A stretch of 64,000 nucleotides of DNA. Source: Cohnella zeiphila. GTDB taxonomy: Bacteria > Bacillota > Bacilli > Paenibacillales > Paenibacillaceae. The notes below the pieces were generated by a model. It had not been told where the DNA came from. It did no database searches and saw only the letters and a list, made by a program, of their open reading frames with translations. A program made the position numbers and the translations under genes. The stretch spans positions 20,145 to 84,144 of the forward strand of contig NZ_JACJVO010000034.1 of NCBI RefSeq assembly GCF_014212055.1, given 5' to 3'. Shown in pieces: positions 8,892 through 17,973 of the stretch. The stretch's first letter is position 1; every line of letters starts with the position of its first letter.

Positions 8892-9605
8892 TCACTGCCC
8901 TTGCTCGTTTGCTCCTATGCGATGAAGCCGGTCGGAGAGCGCCCGCAGCGCGGACGGATCGATCGGCGCCAGCGCTTCGCCGCCGAATCGGATATCCGTT
9001 CCGAAATGCACTTCTTTCACGCCGGCTCCCGCAATAAACCGTTCAATGCCTTCCGCCTTCATCCCCCCGCCGGCCAGAATGCGCGGCCTTCCCAGCCGGG
9101 AAGACTCTTCGGCCAGCTCCCGCATACCTTCGACGTGTTCCATAACCGCCCCCGGCCCGGCGGACGTCAGCACCCGCGTAATCTGCGGATACCGGCTCAA
9201 CGTGCGCAGGCCGGCAAGCTGGTCGCTCAGCTCGTCGAATGCCCGGTGGAACGTGACTTGCAGCCCTTCCGTCAGCGGAAGCAGCGTGTCGAGCGCCCGC
9301 TCGTCGATGGCGCCCTCCGGCGTCAACGCGCCGAGCACGACGCCCGCGGCGCCGCTTGCCGCGATGGCCCGAATTTCCGACGCCATCGTCAGAAGGTCGT
9401 GCCGCGAATAGACGAAGGAGCGGCTGTGCGGCCGAACCATCGCGAAGACGGGGATGTTGACCGTCTTCGCGGCCTGCTCGACCAGCCCGATGCCCGGCGT
9501 CAGACCGCCTTCGGTAAAGGCGGTGATCAGCTCGAGCCGATCGGCGCCGGAAGCCTCCGCGACGATCGCGTCCTCCATGCAGGTGGTGATCACTTCCAGA
9601 ATCAT
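8892..9605 (-). CDS. cutC: CutC family protein
   Basis: 237-residue TIM-barrel protein of the CutC family. Recognisable segments are the N-terminal LEVITTCMEDAIVAEASGADRLEL, the central VTFHRAFDE and the RVLTSAG strand. The family was named for copper homeostasis in E. coli, but its real activity is not settled. In this window it sits between an aminopeptidase (3-base gap) and a sugar kinase (14-base gap), far from any copper gene, so a catabolic role is more likely here. The start ATG follows the aminopeptidase stop closely, indicating translational coupling. Confidence 0.92.
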   Translation of the reverse strand: MILEVITTCMEDAIVAEASGADRLELITAFTEGGLTPGIGLVEQAAKTVNIPVFAMVRPHSRSFVYSRHDLLTMASEIRAIAASGAAGVVLGALTPEGAIDERALDTLLPLTEGLQVTFHRAFDELSDQLAGLRTLSRYPQITRVLTSAGPGAVMEHVEGMRELAEESSRLGRPRILAGGGMKAEGIERFIAGAGVKEVHFGTDIRFGGEALAPIDPSALRALSDRLHRIGANEQGQ

Positions 9606-9608
9606 CTC

Positions 9609-11195
9609 TTAAACTCCCCGCCCTTCCGAATGAGCGCGCTCGGCCATCCGCACCGCGTAATCCGCGAGAAGCCTGGCCCCGTAGCCGGTCGCTCCCGCTT
9701 CCGAATAGCTCTCGTCCTGCTTGTACTGAACTGTTCCGGCCATGTCGATATGAACCCAGCGCATCGGCTCGGCGACGAAGCGGCGGATGAAGAGCGCCGC
9801 CTTGATCGCGCCTCCGTACGGCGACCGGCCAACGTTGCGCAAATCGGCATAGGCGCTGCGCAGATCGGCCTCATATTCGTCCATGAGCGGCATCGGCCAC
9901 AGCCGCTCCCCGTTGCGCTCGCCGATCTCGACAAGGCTCTGCCGCATGCCTTCGTCGCCCCAGATGCCGGCGATGCCCAGCCCGAGCGCCGCGCCGACGT
10001 TGCCCGTCAGCGTGGCGATATCGACCGCCTCGGCGGCGCCGAGCTTCGCGGCGTGCAGCAGCGCGTCCGCCAGAATCAACCGGCCTTCGCCATCGGTATT
10101 GGCCACCTCCACGGTAATTCCGTTCGGATAGCGAATGATCGTGGACGGCAGAATCGCGTTCGCGTCCGGCACGTTGTCGACGACCGGCAAGAGCGCCGTC
10201 ACATTGACTTTGGCCCCGCCGCGAATCAAGATGTCCATCGCGCCGACGACGGCAGCCGCCCCGCCCATATCCATGCGGGCGTCGGTAATATCCGCGGCCG
10301 TCTTCGCGTTCATGCCGCCCATATCGAACGTCACGCCTTTGCCGATCAGGGCGAGCATCGGCAGCGAGGGATCGCCTTCGTAGCGGATCTCGACGAGCGC
10401 CGGCTCGTGACGGCTGCCCGCGCCGACGGCGATAAGCCCGTTCATCTCGCGGTCCGCCAACTCCCGCCCCCGGTACGCATGCACCTTCACGGGCGCTCCG
10501 CCGCGGCGGAAGTAAGCTTCCAGCCACTCCGTGAACCGGCCCGGATTCAGATCGTCGGGCGACTCGTTCACCAAGTCGCGCGCCAGCATGGCGCCATCGG
10601 CGCGCAGCCGTCCGGTCCCGATCGCGGCTTCCAGCTCGCTTGCCTTCAGCTCGGGCCAATCCGCCGAGCGCACCGTCAGCTCGACGGTCCGTTCATCCTT
10701 CGTCGATTCCCGGTATTTCTGGAACCGGTACAGCCCGAGCAGCCAGCCTTCCGTCCACGCCTGCAGCCATTCGGCTGCAGCAGGATGAGAAGCGCCGGAG
10801 CCCGAAGCCGAAGCGGGCTGCTCACGTCTCGCAACCGTAACGTCCGGCTTGCGGCCCGCTTCGACAGCGTCCTGCTCGCGGCCCGCAACGGAGGCGGAGG
10901 CGAAGCTTCCGGATGTGCCGCCGCTCCGCATCAGCACCGCGCAGCTTTTCCCCTCGCGAAGCAGCGAGCGGGCGGCCGATCCGGCCGCCCGGCGAATGCG
11001 CTCCAGCGTCGACTCCTCCCGCTTGCCCATGCCGACCGCCAGCACGTCCGGCTCCTCTTCCGCACGGCCATAGAGCCACGTAACGCCGCCGGGCGACCGG
11101 CGCGCTTCCCCGAGCCTGTACGGGAACGACTCCCTGAAATAAGCCGGATAGACAAGACAATCCGCCGGTTCGGCGGAATCGATGACGATCTTCAT
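9609..11195 (-). CDS. M17 leucyl aminopeptidase family protein
   Basis: Cytoplasmic di-metal aminopeptidase, expected to trim imported peptides from the N-terminus. Counted from ATG 11195, the metal and catalytic residues K286, D291, K298, D309, D368, E370 and R372 all match E. coli PepA with a constant offset of 16, including the signature NTDGEGRLILADA. The protein is 528 residues; its N-terminal domain contains a low-complexity Ala/Ser/Arg insert near residues 95-140. The chosen start has AAGGG six bases upstream; the frame extends 20 codons further without a better site. It follows the ATPase gene by 56 bases. Confidence 0.93.
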   Translation of the reverse strand: MKIVIDSAEPADCLVYPAYFRESFPYRLGEARRSPGGVTWLYGRAEEEPDVLAVGMGKREESTLERIRRAAGSAARSLLREGKSCAVLMRSGGTSGSFASASVAGREQDAVEAGRKPDVTVARREQPASASGSGASHPAAAEWLQAWTEGWLLGLYRFQKYRESTKDERTVELTVRSADWPELKASELEAAIGTGRLRADGAMLARDLVNESPDDLNPGRFTEWLEAYFRRGGAPVKVHAYRGRELADREMNGLIAVGAGSRHEPALVEIRYEGDPSLPMLALIGKGVTFDMGGMNAKTAADITDARMDMGGAAAVVGAMDILIRGGAKVNVTALLPVVDNVPDANAILPSTIIRYPNGITVEVANTDGEGRLILADALLHAAKLGAAEAVDIATLTGNVGAALGLGIAGIWGDEGMRQSLVEIGERNGERLWPMPLMDEYEADLRSAYADLRNVGRSPYGGAIKAALFIRRFVAEPMRWVHIDMAGTVQYKQDESYSEAGATGYGARLLADYAVRMAERAHSEGRGV

Positions 11196-11251
11196 CGCGG
11201 TCCCTTCTTTCCCTTGAACGTGATCGTTCGTCTGATCGTTCGTCCCCATCC

Positions 11252-12253
11252 TCACTTGCGCTCCAGCTTCATCATTTCCTCGTCATACAGATGGCAGGCG
11301 ACTTCGCGGCCCGGCTCTACTTCGCGGAAAATCGGCGCGCGCCGCTTGCAAATCTCCATGCACGACGGACACCTCGTATGGAACCGGCAGCCGGTCGGCG
11401 GATTGACGGGGCTCGGAAGATCGCCCTTCAGAATGATGCGCTCCCTCTTGACGGTCGGATCCGGAACGGGAACCGACGACAGCAGCGCTTGCGTATACGG
11501 ATGCAGCGGACGCTCGTACAGCGTCTCCTTGCCGGCCGTCTCCACGAGCGTTCCCAAGTACATGACGCCGATCCGGTCGCTGATATGCTCGACCACACTC
11601 AAGTCATGGGAGATGAACAGGTAGGTGAGGCCGTAATTTTCCTGCAGGTCCTGCAGCAGGTTCAGCACCTGGGACTGGATCGACACGTCGAGCGCGGATA
11701 CCGGCTCGTCCGCCACGATCAGGCTCGGCCGAACGGACAGCGCCCGCGCGATCCCGATCCGCTGGCGTTGCCCGCCGCTGAACTCATGGGGAAAGCGCTC
11801 GGCGTGGCGGCTGTTCAAGCCGACGGTCTCCAGCAGCTCGCAAGCCAGCTTGTCCCGTTCCTTCGCGGACAGCCTCGTATGAATAAGCACGGGCTCGGCG
11901 ACGAGATCCTTCACCTTCATACGCGGGTTCAGGGAAGCGTACGGATCCTGGAACACCATCTGCATGTTTTTGCGGACCGGCCGCATCTGGTTGTCGGACA
12001 GACGGCTGATGTTCCGGCCGTCGAACCACACTTCGCCTTCGTTCGGCGCCAGCAGGCGCGTCACCAGCCGGCCGGTCGTCGACTTGCCGCAGCCGCTCTC
12101 GCCGACGAGACTGAACGTCTCCCCTTTGCGAATCGCGAACGAGATGCCGTCTACCGCGTTGAGCGGCTGGCTTCGGCCCAGAAAGCCTTTCTTTACCTCG
12201 AACGACTTCTTCAGGTTTTTCACTTCGACCAGCGGAGTCTCCTTCTCCTTCAC
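11252..12253 (-). CDS. peptide ABC transporter ATP-binding protein, OppF/DppF type
   Basis: Second ATPase of the oligopeptide-type importer. Walker A GESGCGKSTTGR, Q-loop FQDPYASLNPR, signature FSGGQRQRIGIARAL and Walker B LIVADEPVSALD are intact. The C-terminal extension carries the cysteine-containing oligo_HPY region (TGCRFHTRCPSCMEICKRRAP), which in relatives binds an iron-sulphur cluster. The GTG start at 12253 overlaps the OppD-type stop codon by four bases (GTGA) and has AAGGAGG nine bases upstream, so the pair is translationally coupled. 333 residues is the usual length. Confidence 0.94.
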   Translation of the reverse strand: MKEKETPLVEVKNLKKSFEVKKGFLGRSQPLNAVDGISFAIRKGETFSLVGESGCGKSTTGRLVTRLLAPNEGEVWFDGRNISRLSDNQMRPVRKNMQMVFQDPYASLNPRMKVKDLVAEPVLIHTRLSAKERDKLACELLETVGLNSRHAERFPHEFSGGQRQRIGIARALSVRPSLIVADEPVSALDVSIQSQVLNLLQDLQENYGLTYLFISHDLSVVEHISDRIGVMYLGTLVETAGKETLYERPLHPYTQALLSSVPVPDPTVKRERIILKGDLPSPVNPPTGCRFHTRCPSCMEICKRRAPIFREVEPGREVACHLYDEEMMKLERK

Positions 12254-13254
12254 GCCCGATCCCCTCCTTCCACGGCTTCGTCCTGCGTCAACCAGCAGCG
12301 GCTCTTGCGCTCGCTCGCCCCCGCAAGCGGAATCAGCTCCGGCTCCGACGCCACGCACTTCTCCATGGCGAACGGACACCGCGCCGCGAACTTGCAGCCG
12401 GGCGGCATCTGGGACAAGTCGGGAACGTTCCCTTTGATCGACTCCAGGCGCCGAACCTTCTGCCGCAGCTTGGGAACGGATTGGATCAGCCCCTTCGTAT
12501 ACGGGTGCTTCGGATTCGAGAACAGTTCTTGCACGGGAGCTTCTTCCACGACCCGGCCGGCATACATGACGACGACCCGGTCGCACATCTCGGCGACGAC
12601 GCCAAGGTCGTGCGTGATGAGCAGCATGCCCATCTCCTGCTCTTCTTTGAGCCGCTTCATCAGGTCGAGAATTTGCGCCTGGATGGTCACGTCCAGCGCC
12701 GTCGTCGGCTCGTCGGCGATCAGCAGCTTCGGGTTGCACGACATCGCCATCGCGATCATGACCCGCTGCCTCATGCCGCCCGACAGCTGGTGCGGATATT
12801 CGTCGATCACCTCTTCGGCGCGCGGAATGCCGACCAGCTTCAGCATGTGGATCGCGTGCTCGCGCGCTTTCTTGCGTCCGTAGCCCAAATGCAGCATGAT
12901 CGGTTCCGTCAGTTGAAGGCCGATCCGCAGCACCGGGTTGAGCGAAGTCATCGGCTCCTGAAAAATCATCGCCAGGTCGTTGCCGCGCGCACGTCGCATG
13001 TCCTTCTCCGACAGCTTCGTCAGATCGGTTCCTTCGAAGCGGACCGAGCCGCCGGTAATTTTCCCGGGGGTATCCTTCAGCAGCCTCATGATGGACAGCG
13101 ACGTTACGCTTTTGCCGCAACCGGATTCGCCGACCAGCCCCAGCACTTCGCCTTTGCGGATATGGAAATCCACGCCCGCCACCGCCGTCACGCTGCCGCC
13201 GCCGCGCTTGAACTCCGTCTTCAAGCCCTCCACTTCCAGCAGATGTTGAGTCAC
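12250..13254 (-). CDS. peptide ABC transporter ATP-binding protein, OppD/DppD type
   Basis: First ATPase of the importer, 334 residues. Walker A GESGCGKSVTSL, Q-loop FQEPMTSLNPV, signature LSGGMRQRVMIAMAM and Walker B LLIADEPTTALD are present, and the C-terminal oligo_HPY region includes a PPGCKFAARCPFAMEKC cysteine cluster. The ATG follows the upstream permease stop by 13 bases and its own stop overlaps the next gene, as is common for these five-gene transporters. Confidence 0.94.
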   Translation of the reverse strand: MTQHLLEVEGLKTEFKRGGGSVTAVAGVDFHIRKGEVLGLVGESGCGKSVTSLSIMRLLKDTPGKITGGSVRFEGTDLTKLSEKDMRRARGNDLAMIFQEPMTSLNPVLRIGLQLTEPIMLHLGYGRKKAREHAIHMLKLVGIPRAEEVIDEYPHQLSGGMRQRVMIAMAMSCNPKLLIADEPTTALDVTIQAQILDLMKRLKEEQEMGMLLITHDLGVVAEMCDRVVVMYAGRVVEEAPVQELFSNPKHPYTKGLIQSVPKLRQKVRRLESIKGNVPDLSQMPPGCKFAARCPFAMEKCVASEPELIPLAGASERKSRCWLTQDEAVEGGDRA

Positions 13255-13267
13255 GTCCCGTCCCTCC

Positions 13268-14179
13268 TTAGTTTTTGGTCTTCGGATCCAGGGCGTCGCG
13301 CAGGCCGTCTCCGACCAGGTTGAACGCGAGCACGGCCAGGAAGATGGTCAAGCCCGGGAAGTAGACGATGTGCGGAGCGATGCTCAAATAGTCGCGCCCC
13401 ATGCTCAGCATGGCTCCCCAGTCGGGTTCCGTCGTCTTCGCGCCCATGCCGAGAAAGCTGAGCGAGGCGGCCGCCAGAATGGCTCCGCCGATCCGCATCG
13501 ATACGTTCACGATGATGCTGGACAGCGTCTCGGGGAAAATGTGGCGCCAGATAATCCGGCTGTTCTTGGCGCCCATGGACCGCGTCGCCTCGACGAACAG
13601 CGTCTGCTTGGCCGACAGCGTGACGCTTCGGATAATACGGGCGAACGAGGGGATTCCGAATACGGCGACCGCGATCACGACGTTGGACAAGCCCGGGCCG
13701 AGTATGGCCACGATGCCGATCGCCAGCAGCAGGTCGGGGAACGAGAACAGCACGTCGCTGCCCCGCATGATCAGCCGATCCCACCACCCGCCGTAAAAAC
13801 CGCTGAGCAAGCCGAGAATCGTGCCGAATACCGCCGCGATGAGCACGGAGCTGAGGCTGACGGCCATCGTCAGCCGGGTGCCGTCGATCAGGCGGCTCAG
13901 GATGTCGCGGCCGTATTCGTCGGTTCCCGCCCAGTGCGCGGCCGACGGTCCTTTCATCAACGCATCGTAATCGGGCGTATCGGGATTATAAGGCGTCAAG
14001 AACGGACCGAATGCCGCGACGATAAACAGCAATATAATGAAGCAGGCCGCAATCAAGGCCAAACGTTGTTTGCAAAACTTGCGGAAAAACGCACGGGCTC
14101 GGCCCTTGGACTTCTCCGGGGCCAGAGCCTCGGCGGGCAACGGAGCGCCGGCTCCCATTCCGATGGAATTGCCACTCAT
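13268..14179 (-). CDS. peptide ABC transporter permease, OppC/DppC type
   Basis: Inner-membrane permease of the importer, 303 residues. A hydrophilic N-terminus of about 35 residues is followed by a first helix (LALIAACFIILLFIVAAFG), the periplasmic-type AHWAGTDEYGRDILSRLIDG segment characteristic of DppC proteins, and five more helices. The ATPase-contacting loop reads FVEATRSMGAKNSRIIWRHIFP. GAGGAGGG precedes the ATG. Confidence 0.94.
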   Translation of the reverse strand: MSGNSIGMGAGAPLPAEALAPEKSKGRARAFFRKFCKQRLALIAACFIILLFIVAAFGPFLTPYNPDTPDYDALMKGPSAAHWAGTDEYGRDILSRLIDGTRLTMAVSLSSVLIAAVFGTILGLLSGFYGGWWDRLIMRGSDVLFSFPDLLLAIGIVAILGPGLSNVVIAVAVFGIPSFARIIRSVTLSAKQTLFVEATRSMGAKNSRIIWRHIFPETLSSIIVNVSMRIGGAILAAASLSFLGMGAKTTEPDWGAMLSMGRDYLSIAPHIVYFPGLTIFLAVLAFNLVGDGLRDALDPKTKN

Positions 14180-14212
14180 ACTGTCCCTCCTCTACAAAGC
14201 TTGCCGGCCGGT

Positions 14213-15133
14213 TCAGGAATACCTGATCTTCGGATTAAGCACGCCATACAGCAAATCCACGAGCAGATTGATCAGAATGAACTGCGCGGCGAATATCAAC
14301 AGCAAAGCTTGAATGACGGTGTAGTCCCGGTACAGAATCGAATCGACGAGCAGCCGGCCGATGCCGGGGATGCTGAATACGGTCTCCACCATGACGGAGC
14401 CGCCGAGCAGAAAGCCGAACTGCAAGCCGGCCACGGTCACGACCTGAATAAGAGAATTGCGCAGCGCGTGCCGTCCGACGACCAGGTATTCCCGCAAGCC
14501 CTTGGCGCGGGCGGTTCGGACGTAATCCTCCCGCATCGTCTCCAGCATGGACGATCGCGAGTAGCGCGCGATCATCGACATGATGCCCGCTCCCAGCGTC
14601 AGCGACGGCATGATATAGGACCTCCACGTATCGACGCCGCCGGTCGGCACCCAGCCGAGCTCCACCGAGAACACTTGAATCAGCACGAGCCCGAGCCAGA
14701 AGCCGGGGATGGACATGCCCGAGATGGACACCAGCGTGCCGACGTAATCCGGCCACCGATTGTGATAGACTGCGGAGACCATGCCGATCAGGAGTCCGAT
14801 GATCAGCGCCCACGCCATGCTCAGGAGCGTCAGCCAGACGGTCGGCATGATGCTGCTGCCCAGCAGATCGGTCACCGGGAGACCCGATCGGATCGAGTTG
14901 CCGAGATCGCCTCTGAGGGTGTTGCCCATGTAGTCGATGTACTGCCGCCACAGCGGCTGGTCGAGTCCGAGCTGTCTCTGGATGCCCTGGATTTCATCCA
15001 GCGTCGCGTCTTTCCCGGCAATCAGGCGGGCCGGATCGCCCGGGATCAGATGAATGAACAGGAAGACGAGCACGGAGACGACGAACAGCAGCGGAATGAC
15101 TCCGAGAAGCCTTTGCAAAGCGTATCTTCCCAA
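14213..15133 (-). CDS. peptide ABC transporter permease, OppB/DppB type
   Basis: Partner inner-membrane permease with six helices. It carries the family segments HLIPGDPA, GLDQPLWRQY and an ATPase-contacting loop (DYVRTARAKGLREYLVVGRHALRN). I start at TTG 15133, which has AAGGAGG eight bases upstream and yields MGRYALQRLL, the usual N-terminus. The frame is open to 15163 but that part would overlap the region just after a hairpin. The protein is then 306 residues. Confidence 0.92.
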   Translation of the reverse strand: MGRYALQRLLGVIPLLFVVSVLVFLFIHLIPGDPARLIAGKDATLDEIQGIQRQLGLDQPLWRQYIDYMGNTLRGDLGNSIRSGLPVTDLLGSSIMPTVWLTLLSMAWALIIGLLIGMVSAVYHNRWPDYVGTLVSISGMSIPGFWLGLVLIQVFSVELGWVPTGGVDTWRSYIMPSLTLGAGIMSMIARYSRSSMLETMREDYVRTARAKGLREYLVVGRHALRNSLIQVVTVAGLQFGFLLGGSVMVETVFSIPGIGRLLVDSILYRDYTVIQALLLIFAAQFILINLLVDLLYGVLNPKIRYS

Positions 15134-15170
15134 TTCATAAGCCTCCTTCCGTTTCGCCAACAAGAAGGAA

Positions 15171-15199
15171 GCCGCTTCTCGGCGAATTATAGAAGCGGC
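15171..15199 (-). terminator. intercistronic hairpin between binding protein and permease
   Basis: GCCGCTTCT and AGAAGCGGC form a nine-base stem with an eleven-base loop, followed on the minus strand by TTCCTTCTT. It lies between the abundant lipoprotein gene and the permease gene. It probably terminates part of the transcripts or protects the 3' end of the binding-protein message. Confidence 0.6.
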
Positions 15200-15232
15200 C
15201 CCTTTGCTTTGAGACTTAGCCTTGACGATCGA

Positions 15233-16849
15233 TTATTTGACTTCGGCGTTCAGAACGTTGATGGAGCCGTCCGGGAATACCTTGACGCCGCTCAGGTTCG
15301 ATCGGCTGCCCGAGATGATTTGGTCCACGCCCATGAACATCCACGGAGCGTCCTGCCAGATCGTCTTCTGAATGTCGGCGTAGATCGACTTCGCTTTCTC
15401 CGGATCGGTCGCCTTGTTCGCGTCTTCGATCCACTTGTCGACATTGTCGTTCTTGTAATACGCCGTGTTGGAGCCGGCCGGCGGGAACATCGAGCTGCTG
15501 AACAGCCCTCTCGTCGCGCCGTCCGCGTCGCCGGAAGAAGGCGACCAGCTGACATACCACATTTGGATCTTCGATTCTTCGGGCGTCTTCGCCGAGTTGA
15601 TCATGTCGGACAGCGTGCCGCCTTCCATCGACTTCACGTCCAGCTTGACGCCGATCTGCGCCAGCTGCTGTTGAATGAACTGCATGCCCTTGATCGTCTC
15701 GGAGTCGTTCTCGCCCCAGATCTCGGCATTGAAGCCGTTCGGATAGCCGGCATCGGCCAGCAATTGCTTCGCTTTCTCCGGATCGTAATCGTAACCCGGC
15801 TGTTCGGAATAGTACTGCGTTTTCGAAGACATCGTGGAATTCAGCTTGACGCCCAGTCCCGACTTGACGACCTTGATATAGGCATCCTTGTCGATGGCGT
15901 AGTTGAGCGCTTGGCGCACCTTGACGTCGTCAAACGGCTTTTTGGTCGTGTTCAGCGTCACGTAGCGAACGATCGTCGATTCGGTCTTGTCGATCGTGAT
16001 GTTCTTGTCCCCTTCGACCTGGGACACTTGTTCGGTCGGCATCGGATAGATGAAGTCCGCTTCGCCGGTCTTCAGCATCGCGATCCGGGAGCCGTTCTCC
16101 GGCACCGAACGGAACGTGACGCTCGCTACCTTCGGCAGGCCTTGCTGCCAGTAGTTCGGGTTCTTCTCCACCACGAGACGGTCGCCCTGCGTCCAATCCT
16201 TGAACACGAACGGGCCCGTGCCGACCGGCTTCTTCGCGATGTCGGCTCCCTCTTCCTGGATCGCCTTCGGGCTGATCATGCCGGCCATCGCGACCTTGTT
16301 CAGGAACGCGTTATACGGCTCGCTGAGCGTGAAGACGACGGTCTTGTCGTCGGGAGTCTCGACCTTGGCCACTTTCAGGAAGCTCTTGCGCAATCTCAGG
16401 TTGTTCTTCTCGTCGAGGATGCGGTCGATGTTCGCCTTGACCGCCGCCGAATTGAAGTCGGTGCCGTCATGGAACTTGACGTTGTCGCGCAGCGTGAACG
16501 TATAGGTCAGGCCGTCGTCGCTGATCTTATAGTCCGAGGCGAGTACGGGAATCAGGTTCATGTTCTCGTCGAAGCCCAGCAGCCCTTCGTACATCGTGCG
16601 GGCCGCGCTGATCGAATGCGTGTCGCTGGCGTTATGCGGGTCCAGCGTGATGATGTTCGTGTTGATCGCGATCGTGATTCCTTTGCCGCTTGCGCCCGAG
16701 CTTGTCTCTGTCGTCTGGCTCGGGGATGCGGACGAGCTTCCGCCGCTTGCCGCGCCGTTGTTGTTCGAATTGCTTCCGCAGCCCGCGGCGATGACCGCCA
16801 CGATGACCAGCAGCATAAACGACAGCCAGAACTTCCTCTTCGTCTTCAA
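15233..16849 (-). CDS. family 5 extracellular solute-binding lipoprotein (oligopeptide type)
   Basis: Lipid-anchored receptor of the peptide-type importer. The signal sequence ends in a lipobox with C24 (AVIAAGC), followed by a Ser/Gly/Ala/Thr linker. The mature part has the family 5 hallmark ITLDPHNASDTHS near its start, GTGPFVFKDW in the middle and VRQALNYAIDKDAYI. TTG at 16849 has AGGAG eight bases upstream; the GTG at 16858 overlaps the Shine-Dalgarno sequence and is less likely. Ligand unknown: family 5 proteins bind peptides, glutathione, opines, nickel or murein peptides. Confidence 0.92.
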   Translation of the reverse strand: MKTKRKFWLSFMLLVIVAVIAAGCGSNSNNNGAASGGSSSASPSQTTETSSGASGKGITIAINTNIITLDPHNASDTHSISAARTMYEGLLGFDENMNLIPVLASDYKISDDGLTYTFTLRDNVKFHDGTDFNSAAVKANIDRILDEKNNLRLRKSFLKVAKVETPDDKTVVFTLSEPYNAFLNKVAMAGMISPKAIQEEGADIAKKPVGTGPFVFKDWTQGDRLVVEKNPNYWQQGLPKVASVTFRSVPENGSRIAMLKTGEADFIYPMPTEQVSQVEGDKNITIDKTESTIVRYVTLNTTKKPFDDVKVRQALNYAIDKDAYIKVVKSGLGVKLNSTMSSKTQYYSEQPGYDYDPEKAKQLLADAGYPNGFNAEIWGENDSETIKGMQFIQQQLAQIGVKLDVKSMEGGTLSDMINSAKTPEESKIQMWYVSWSPSSGDADGATRGLFSSSMFPPAGSNTAYYKNDNVDKWIEDANKATDPEKAKSIYADIQKTIWQDAPWMFMGVDQIISGSRSNLSGVKVFPDGSINVLNAEVK

Positions 16850-16941
16850 ACCCAACACTCCTCTTCATGATGATTATTAGAATAGCTCCTCGTCTGCCTT
16901 CCCTGGGACGATTAGGAGGTTACTCCCGCAGTTTGCCTTCT

Positions 16942-17946
16942 TCAGCCTTCCCACTGGAAAACGGCTCTTCGTTCGCCTACCGGCGTGCCGCCGTCATTGC
17001 GAATCTCGTTCGGAACAAGCGCGTACAGCCGGTCGATCGTCTCCCGATTGCCGTAGCCGAGCAGCTCCAGAATCGAAGCGATGATGCAGGGCCAGACCAG
17101 CTCGGAGCCGTCGGACACCTTGAGCGCGATTCCGATTCGCTCCTTGCGAAGCCCGATGCCGTAAACGCCTTTGGCTCCGCCCTTGGCCGCCAGATTGTCG
17201 TCCTTCAGCAGCGCCGAGCAGACGAATTGCCGATCCGCGATCATGTCCGGATGATCGTTCATTCGCTTCGCGATCTCGGCGGCCGCTTCCCTCGTATCGG
17301 CGTCTTCGATCCGATCGGGACAAGCCAGCTTCAGGTAAGAGAGCGCGATGTTGCGCAGGGGAAGCGCGAAGATCGGCAGCCCGCAGCCGTCGATGCCGGA
17401 CGCGATCGATTCCTTCGGAACTTCCGAGAGGCGAGCCAGCGCTTCTACGATCTCTTGCTGAACCGGGTGTTCGGGCTCGTAATAGGTCTTGACGTCCCAG
17501 CCCATGTGCTTGCTAAGGCCCATCAGCCCGGCGTGCTTGCCGGAGCAGTTATGGAACAGTCTGCGCTTCGGCTCGCGGTTGCGAATCCGCTCGGCCTTGG
17601 CGTCCTCGTTCAGAGGGTAGCTCGCGCAGCAGTGGAGATCGTCCTCGCTCAGCCCCATTTTCCGAAACATCGATTCCAGCGCTTCGATATGATAAGCTTC
17701 GCCCCGGTGCGAAGCGGCGAACATCGCGGTCTCCGGTCCCGTCAGCCCGTATACTTGGTCGATGCGCCGCTTCATCGCGGGAATCGCCTGAAACGGCTTG
17801 GCGGCGGAACGCAGGAACGTCAGATGCTCCGGGTCGCCCGCCCGGTACAGGACGCGGCCCTGCTCGTCCACGACGCAGACCGCGCCGTAATGCACGTTCT
17901 CCAGCACGCCGCCCCGGAATTCTTCCACCAGCTTCGTAAATCCCAT
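16942..17946 (-). CDS. asparaginase II family protein (Rhizobium AnsA type)
   Basis: 334-residue protein of the Asparaginase_II family, unrelated to the classical bacterial types I and II despite the name. Conserved stretches are RSAAKPFQAIP, AASHRGEAYHIEA, HNCSGKHAGL and ASGIDGCGLPIFALPL; SAAKP and NCSGKH supply the Ser, Lys and Cys residues highlighted in the rhizobial enzyme. Predicted to hydrolyse asparagine or a related amide in the cytoplasm. It lies 27 bases after the ROK repressor gene and is the first metabolic gene of the operon, so its amide substrate is probably part of the imported compound. Confidence 0.9.
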   Translation of the reverse strand: MGFTKLVEEFRGGVLENVHYGAVCVVDEQGRVLYRAGDPEHLTFLRSAAKPFQAIPAMKRRIDQVYGLTGPETAMFAASHRGEAYHIEALESMFRKMGLSEDDLHCCASYPLNEDAKAERIRNREPKRRLFHNCSGKHAGLMGLSKHMGWDVKTYYEPEHPVQQEIVEALARLSEVPKESIASGIDGCGLPIFALPLRNIALSYLKLACPDRIEDADTREAAAEIAKRMNDHPDMIADRQFVCSALLKDDNLAAKGGAKGVYGIGLRKERIGIALKVSDGSELVWPCIIASILELLGYGNRETIDRLYALVPNEIRNDGGTPVGERRAVFQWEG

Positions 17947-17973
17947 GGCCTTGCCTCCCCCGTGATAAGCTCT

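Noticed and set aside
12254..13120. N-terminal extension of the OppF-type ATPase frame into the OppD-type gene
   Set aside because: The extension is Arg/Gly/Asp-rich shadow sequence; the real start is the GTG at 12253 in the GTGA overlap, with AAGGAGG upstream.
13370..16870. Very long plus-strand open frame (over 1100 codons) opposite the peptide importer genes
   Set aside because: It is rich in Arg, His, Gln and Asp, lacks any domain and is antisense to four well-supported importer genes; GC-rich codon use on the other strand explains it.
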